In this document: positions 58,246 through 64,000 of the stretch, piece after piece | Position numbering within the stretch: position 1 is the stretch's first letter | Layout of the letters: every line of letters begins with the position of its first letter | DNA from: Paramacrobiotus metropolitanus | Lineage: Eukaryota > Tardigrada > Eutardigrada > Parachela > Macrobiotidae | DNA: 64,000 nt | Reading direction: 5' to 3' | Assembly: GCF_019649055.1 (NCBI RefSeq) | Contig: NW_026570299.1 | Location: forward strand, 1-64,000 | Program-made: the position numbers and the translations under genes | Notes under the pieces: generated by a model | Seen by the model: only the letters and a program-made list of their open reading frames with translations | What the model was told of the DNA's origin: nothing | Databases searched by the model: none

Positions 58246-59358
58246 GCGTCTGATGTGCGCGGTGACGGCCGTCATCCTGTTAGCGGCGGTGTCATTTTGT
58301 CAACAATATATCGTGTGGTTTAATTTCCACTTTATGTATGTCACCGGACGGGAAACAGCATTTCTGGAAAATGCATACGGATTGGCCATTTTTAAACGGC
58401 AGTTTGTACGGTATATTTACTCTGCCTTTACCATCATGCGTACGTGCTTGGTCTATTTTCTGGCATCGTTACTAGCTATCTTTGCATGTCTTATCGGTCG
58501 GTTTGCTGTTTCGGATAAAGGAAAACCTTAACCTGGACACAAATAAGACAGTTCTGAGCCAACATCTGCGTAATTATTTTGACGTGTGTAAGCTTGTGGA
58601 AATCTTATCGCAGCATACTGGTGGATTTGTACTTTTATTCTACCTTCAGTCGGTTATCTGGCTCGTGTGGACAATAAATAATTACGCGAATAAAACGGTC
58701 GTCATCACTATGTTGCCATTGGGAATCCAAGCTTATAACACCATGGAGATCATCGTTTGGACCCTGATTGTCACCTTTGCTATGATCTATGTTCATGAAC
58801 GGGTACATGGCCGCGTTATAAATAAGTATTGTTCCTCCAGTTTTGATTTGTCGCTTACATAGTAATTTAAGACATTTGTATATAGGCCTCATACAGTGCA
58901 GACGTTTACCGCGAATCTATTTTGTGTGACTGCATTTATAATTCTTCCAGCAACGGTCATGAACTTTCGCATTTCTAGGCGAATGTAACTAGAGAAGTCC
59001 ATATTCTAGCCCCTCAGGAGACTTGCGCTGAAGGATCTATGAAAATGTTTACCAAATTATACTGGATTCCTTCTAATCCCACTGGATTTTCCCTGGCTGG
59101 CATAGTCGTGGTGGATCGGACATTTATTGCAACAGTAAGTAGTAAGCTTATACACCTGCCTCCATGTATTAACTGGACAGACCGCAAGGACCATTGGGCT
59201 AAAGAATGTAAACGCACCAGCATCGGTAACTCGGTTTATTGCAGATGGTTGGCGTTCTGTTCTCCTATGGCACCTTTGTTCTACAGCTAAAAGAAAATCG
59301 CTATGAAACAGCTCCAAATTGCGAACGGACTGCGATGAATGCTACCAAAATAAGTTAA
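58246..59358 (+). pseudogene. Gustatory-receptor-like copy 2, C-terminal half
   Basis: Counterpart of residues ~144-423 of copy 1. Remainder of exon 1 58246-58802, exon 2 58979-59134, exon 3 59245-59358, all with splice sites kept. A one-base gain near 58500 (GGTCGGTTTGCTG) shifts the frame after CLIGR. The C-terminus (GVLFSYGTFVLQLKENRY) is intact. Without its N-half it cannot make a receptor. It begins at the same codon where the inverted N-half stops. Confidence 0.9.
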
Positions 59359-59900
59359 CACTTTTAAGCGATCCAGTTCACGATTATTTAGTATCATTTG
59401 TAGGTTCAAGTGAAGAGCATTTTGAAGAGGTGGTTTGTCTGATTTGATAATTTTCATCCTTTTTTTTCTATCAAACATGGAACTTTCGTAGGCATTTTTC
59501 ACAAAGATGTTTGTCAAAAATCATGTATCAGACGGCGGTAAAGTGTATTGTACACCGAGTCGCTGAAAGGGCGGGAAATCGAGAACTGGCTTGGCTAGGC
59601 AGAACTGGCTTGTTTTACCGCGAAGCACTTCAAGGCAGTCAAAGCCGGTACTACGGTAGTAGGTAGAAAAGCAGAGCTGATATGAGAATGATAAACCGAA
59701 ATATCCATGAAAATACAAGCTAATACTTTCGCTGTGCTCGAATACCCTCTCGTGAAAACAGGACCGCAACCGTCTGCTCAGCACTTCAGATAGTTCAATC
59801 TAGTTCATTTCAAAGGCCTACAGTGACTGCTCGAGATCCACGGCAGCAGCGCGGTTTTTATTTGAGGAAATTACATGTAATATATCAATTTAACCTTGAC
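59359..59900. other. Downstream flank of receptor copy 2
   Basis: 59360-59600 is homologous to 55018-55232 (CAGACGGCGG, GGGCGGGAAAT). No gene. Confidence 0.5.
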
Positions 59901-60005
59901 CTGCGCCATTCCGGTGTTCAATATGGATCCCATATCTAACGTAAAACCAAACCTCAAAAGAGTAACGTCTACAAGTCTCCGCCGATTTGTAATACGTATA
60001 AGGCC
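59901..60005 (-). pseudogene. Relic of the UNC93-like gene's first exon
   Basis: The minus strand reads RRRLVDVTLLRFGFTLDMGS then ILNTGMAQ, aligned with RLVNVILLGFGFMLNL and ILTAGKAQ of the exon at 47012-47224, and ends at the same splice position (GCGCAG|GT). The upstream N-terminus and all later exons are absent. Thus a second copy of this transporter once lay here, or a piece of it was duplicated. Confidence 0.75.
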
Positions 60006-60026
60006 GACAGGGTAATGCTTTATGTA

Positions 60027-60136
60027 GACACTAGACAGTGTACTTGTTCTAAATCAAAGAAAATTATCAGAGAGCAGAGCAGACACTAGACAGTGTACTT
60101 GTTCAAAATTAAAGAAAGTTATCAGAGAGCAGAGAA
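60027..60136. repeat. Tandem duplication of ~55 bp
   Basis: GACACTAGACAGTGTACTTG...TTATCAGAGAGCAGAG occurs twice in a row with a few differences. Confidence 0.85.
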
Positions 60137-60442
60137 ATGTTGTCAAGCAGGTTTCGTTGCCGAAACTCCAACTGGCCTTACTAGTTCGCATCGATAGAAC
60201 AGCACAAAATGAACACATACAGCTAGTACTCGCACATATTAAAGGAGTAACAGTAAAACGCGAAACAGATTACTCGTACTGTTAAACTTTGCATTCTGTT
60301 AGTCTGCTCGCATCAATCGCTTCAGGCTATCGCAAAGGCAGTGCAGCAGCTCTCTATCGAGACCGCAGTAACATGGCCACGAAAATTCTAGTTGCCGTAA
60401 TGCCGTTGTTTAACGCATCAGATTTTGCCGAACGCCATACCA

Positions 60443-60494
60443 GGCTTACTTAAGAAACGCACTGGTTTCTGCCACTGCGTTTCTTAAGTAAGCC
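60443..60494. repeat. 23-bp hairpin with 6-nt loop
   Basis: GGCTTACTTAAGAAACGCAC + TGG pairs with CCACTGCGTTTCTTAAGTAA + GCC with a single mismatch; the loop is TTTCTG. It could be an excision scar or tiny MITE, or a structured RNA element. Too short for a typical animal pre-miRNA. Confidence 0.8.
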
Positions 60495-60765
60495 GGGTAC
60501 AGTAAACAATCTGGGTTCTCATTATGCGCTGCGGTCTTCTGTTCATCTGACATGGACTTGCTGTGCCGCTGCTTATCCTGTATTGTTATCAACCGGAAGC
60601 TTCGGCATTTCCAGCAGTTATTACCCTCTGTGCCGTTGCAACAGCGGAAATTGCTTTCGTCCGCAAGTGAGTGGACATGTATCCAGAGCGGGCTTTAAGT
60701 TAAAACCGGCTTTCGATACGTGTCCAGTGCGGTGCAGGGAGTTTGTGGTCCTGTGTTATCCGGCG

Positions 60766-60836
60766 GGGTACGGCGTGCATTCCGTTTGTCTCGTGTTGCG
60801 TCAGCCTGACGAAAATCGGATGCACGGCGTACCCCC
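60766..60836. repeat. Imperfect inverted repeat
   Basis: GGGGTACGGCGTGCAT (60766-60781) and ATGCACGGCGTACCCC (60820-60835) form a 16-bp stem with one mismatch and a ~38-nt loop. Confidence 0.75.
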
Positions 60837-60849
60837 CGACGACAGCAAA

Positions 60850-62587
60850 TAATGTGGCTCAATTTGTCCTAAGACGTCATATGGAAAGTGGACTCTGTGA
60901 GGTGGAGAACACTGTCAACTTAATAAGTAATAACTTCTGATTTTAGTTACCACAGCGGTCTCTCTAAGAGTAAATGGCCAAGGCCCGAAACTGATGTTCC
61001 CTACGATTTTCACTCCTCAGACCTTGTTAGTTACACTAAGCTTTCGCTTTTTTTAAGCAGGATTAACCACTATGCAGCGGCTACGCAGGAGAGAATTTAG
61101 GGGGTACCGAAGACAATTTTAAAAACCGGTGATACCGGTATCCTTTAAAATTGTAAGGTTAAATTTACGACAAATTCAAATATTCGATCAGCAGAACACA
61201 TCGAGGGGATATGAAATGCAATATTTAGATAAAGTCATATACAGAGGAAAGATAAAAAATACGTAATTTATTAAATTTTTAAACAAATATCTGCAGTATC
61301 TGTTGTATTTGTAGAAGTATATCTGATGTAACAAACAGACTGAATGTCTGTAGTACTATACTTATGCTGACCGTAGAGCGGCAGTTTGTACATAGGTATG
61401 GTAATCGGAGTAATAGCTTAAGGAAGCGTAACATTTTTTGTAGAACAATATTTTCAGCAAGTCACTTGCTTAAAATGTAATCAGATTTCAGAGCCTAAGA
61501 TGTATCCTTTCATTCTAGCCATTAAGTTTATTCACTAGTGTTTAGTCTTATATGCCGCATCGCATACCACCTTAAAGCATACCACCTTAACACAACTTAC
61601 TACCCGATTAGTAAACCGCAAGTAGAAGAATCAAGTATATCAAATGGTTCCGAAATGGTTCCGAGGACTACCGCTTGCGTGGGACGTTATCTGCCGTGAT
61701 ACTATGTGCGACACGTACGTAAAAGCCACGTCCCGATTAGCAGGAGCTGCACAGCCATAAGAAGAACAAGTACCTGCACCATTTGATAATAGATTGTTAT
61801 TTTGTTCCTTTGGCGTGTGATCGGGAAAAAGAAAAGTAAAGAAATCGGGAAAAAGTTGTTTATTCGAACTGGCGTATTCCGATCTACCTCTTTTTTGTTT
61901 CAGCGTTCAGGTTTAGAAATGTGGCGTGGCAGTGCTCAGCTGGTTTTGGCCACCGTCCTCTCACGCTCGAACTGGAATCATTTTTTTTATTTGATTTGTT
62001 GATATTGTTTTCATGACGCTGTACATTATATTCAAGCTTAATAAATACAGAGTTACAATAAAGCAAATTATTTACGGAAGATGCACTACATCTACCGTAC
62101 AAGATGACCATCCAAAACTCAGTAGATAAAGTGGGAAATAAACACTATGAACTATTTCTTATGCCTAATCCTCTGATAACTAATAAAACACTTTACCAGT
62201 TATCCTACTATGTGCACGAATTAAGATGTGGATGATGGAGTTATCCAGAGAATTGTGACTTCCGATGGGTACACACACTAATGTTTTCGCTATAGAAGAC
62301 ACGAGAGCTCTCATAACACAAGTTCTTATTAGCAGTTGCAAGTTCACACATTACTTTTGTCTAGACTGATTTTCGCTATCAAAAACAGATGATCACTTCT
62401 CTGCTTTAACATGGGAAAGTTAGGAAACATAAAACAGCGCCGACGTCATTAAAGGGCCCATACAACAACCAATTAGGAAGCTCAAAACGGAAGAACAGGC
62501 ATGTACTTCACAACATAAGTACATAAACGCCGTACATTACTCATGGAATGTTATTATCTTGACATGAAAGCAAATTCAACATAAAAC
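60850..62587. other. Spacer
   Basis: No gene recognised. AT-rich with several short imperfect inverted repeats, for example around 61096-61150. Confidence 0.4.
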
Positions 62588-62926
62588 ATGAAGTACGACT
62601 TCGTCCTTAATGTTGATTTGCTTGAGTTTAATGTCTCAGCCAGCACCCAACAGGTGGGCAAGCCTTGGGTGCGGCTCGCAGAAACCCAGGCCGACCGGGC
62701 CCGAGTCTATTTCTTGATGATGTCGGCATCTATGTGCGCTCTTTTGTTGACTCTAGGTAGCATCGTCTGCCTCCCGCAATCAGAAGTGCTGGGCAAGAGA
62801 GAACGAACAACCAGGGTATTACGCAACCTTGTCGCGTTGCCTCCGGTGAAAGAGTTACTGAGTAGCCGCAGAAACACGCTACAAAATCAACTCCGTAATG
62901 AAAGTTTTGGCCTCTTGGGAATTTAG
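62588..62926 (+). CDS. ORF with signal-peptide-like segment and dibasic sites (low confidence)
   Basis: 112 codons from the ATG at 62588. An internal ATG pair (62717) precedes a clear hydrophobic segment (MCALLLTLGSIVCLPQ). After it come GKRER and SSRRN, sites of the kind cut by prohormone convertases, and a short hydrophobic end (FGLLGI). If translation starts at 62717, this would be a ~69-aa secreted precursor. No known peptide recognised, no second copy, no splice evidence. Confidence 0.25.
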   Translation: MKYDFVLNVDLLEFNVSASTQQVGKPWVRLAETQADRARVYFLMMSASMCALLLTLGSIVCLPQSEVLGKRERTTRVLRNLVALPPVKELLSSRRNTLQNQLRNESFGLLGI

Positions 62927-63051
62927 GAATGCCTAGCTCGCCCAGTGTTTAAAAGTCGGGTGGAGATATCAGAAACAGTATCATAGACCACCCATATCCT
63001 GACAGTTAACACCATCCCTACGTTCTCACTATTCGGGCATTTAATTGATGC

Positions 63052-63483
63052 ATGATGGATATAACAAGGAATAAAGGACTTCGTCAAAAGACTACCAGCC
63101 GGTTTCTCGATCATCTAATCAGCTTTTGGGAGTTGTCCCTCAAAATCAGCGGTCTTTGCCCGTTGTGGGTCACGGACCAGCGAGCAGCCGGCAAATGGCG
63201 CTGGAAAGCCATCGCGGCTCATTCCTGGATTTTCATCTTCACGTTTATCAAACTCCTTCACGTAGCTGCCGTGACCGTGCCGCTTTTCCTCCACGATTTG
63301 ACAGGAACGATGGACAACTTCTTTTATTTGCTGAGTATAAAGCAGCGCGATGTTGCATCTCTACTGGGAAGCGTGATTGTTGCGGTTGAATGGAAAGAAA
63401 TACGCAATACAATCCAGCGCATCCGCCAGTTTGAAGCGGAATACTTTACCCAACGGGAACTGCACTTTGACGTGTGGGAGTAG
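63052..63483 (+). pseudogene. Gustatory-receptor-like copy 3, N-terminal stub (143 aa)
   Basis: Starts at ATGATG (63052) and follows copy 1 over its first ~140 residues (SGLCPLWVTDQRAAGKWRW, LLHVAAVTVPLF, FEAEYFTQRE), with clear divergence (~45-50% by eye). After FTQREL it diverges and stops (HFDVWE, stop). No C-terminal exons lie in the remaining 517 bp, and no good donor lies at the break. Either a truncated pseudogene, or the rest lies beyond the window. The break is within two codons of the one in copy 2. Confidence 0.7.
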
Positions 63484-64000
63484 GATCACACGCCGGGATG
63501 TACGTACGGATGCTGACTGTCCGCCTTCCACCTGCAACACAACAGATAATCTAGTCAATCTATGCTGTGATTTGCTGTTCTCTTTTACTAGCGGTGTATA
63601 TGATGTCATAACGCGAAGTCTATATAAGTTCTGGTTGTCACTAATATCGAAAGCAGTCACTTGGCGGTTGCTAACTTGACTTCTGAGACTGCTTTCTAAT
63701 TACGATTTCCTTGTGTTGTGGACTACGAAGTGTATTAATAAAGAGACAGCAATACTTGTTCCTACGGAAGTGCATAGTCGTTCCCGGATTATCGCTTAGT
63801 ATACAGGTTTGCTCGTGACACAATCGTCCTAGCTCTTGTTGATCCTCGTAGAAACTGCGACCGGAGATAGTAGTTGGAGTGTTCCTGCTTAGGGATTCCT
63901 GATCCGTGTTCCTGAGTTGTTCGTCGTTCCGCCATAGTTTATCTGTTACAGTTTGAGATGAGAGTTGCCTACCGATTGAGCATTACAGGCGTGGAAGAGT
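63484..64000. other. Window end, no gene seen
   Basis: No exon resembling the receptor C-terminus and no other gene recognised. Confidence 0.45.

Noticed and set aside
60583-60940. ORFs of 65-89 codons around 60.6-60.9 kb
   Set aside because: They read through an imperfect inverted repeat, lack domain resemblance and have no splice context.
1-64000. CRISPR arrays, rRNA and tRNA genes
   Set aside because: The tandem arrays lack the repeat-unique-spacer pattern, and no cloverleaf with A and B boxes or rRNA core sequence was recognised by eye. A tRNA scan was not possible.

Overview
This is a stretch of animal nuclear genome. Genes have many short introns with GT..AG ends, long AT-rich spacers, several small inverted-repeat elements and no operons. 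The gene set is a natriuretic-peptide-type receptor guanylate cyclase, arthropod-style gustatory-receptor-like 7TM proteins, an UNC93/MFSD11-like transporter and small secreted proteins. That fits an ecdysozoan invertebrate. A tardigrade is my best guess because of the compact introns and multiplied cyclase receptors, but the sequence alone does not prove it.

Layout: 0-6.3 kb is mostly empty, with one inverted-repeat element (1.6 kb) and one possible transporter exon (2.9-3.2 kb). From 6.4 to 38.6 kb there is a nested segmental duplication. A small gene family, called A here (two membrane segments plus a coiled coil), occurs three times: 8.3-9.7, 17.5-18.9 and a broken copy at 28.4-29.8 kb. 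The second and third copies lie in two ~10-15 kb blocks of the same order: a degenerate leader, gene A, a small minus-strand secreted-peptide ORF, then a receptor guanylate cyclase. In the first block the cyclase is a gutted pseudogene (20.0-23.6 kb). In the second it is intact, with 24 exons I could join in phase (31.8-38.6 kb, 1112 codons). Both copies carry the same unusual substitutions in the catalytic loop.

From 39.7 to 47.2 kb a 14-exon MFS transporter (UNC93/MFSD11-like) runs on the minus strand. One intron holds a ~4.3 kb element with ~475 bp inverted ends, and exon 2 has an in-frame TAA. A 110 bp fold-back and a retroelement C-terminal ORF follow (47.4-48.6 kb). A six-exon secreted protein with two copies of a Cys-rich module lies at 50.1-51.9 kb (minus). 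From 53.4 kb on there is a gustatory-receptor-like cluster: one intact gene (53.5-55.0), one copy torn in two with its N-half inverted and a satellite-rich segment between (55.8-59.4), and one N-terminal stub (63.05-63.48). A relic of the transporter's first exon sits at 59.9 kb.

The genes do not form one pathway. The common themes are membrane receptors and secreted proteins, and heavy recent turnover by tandem duplication, gene conversion, inversion and small transposons. Exon models were built by hand from splice signals, phase and family resemblance. No alignment or transcript data were available.
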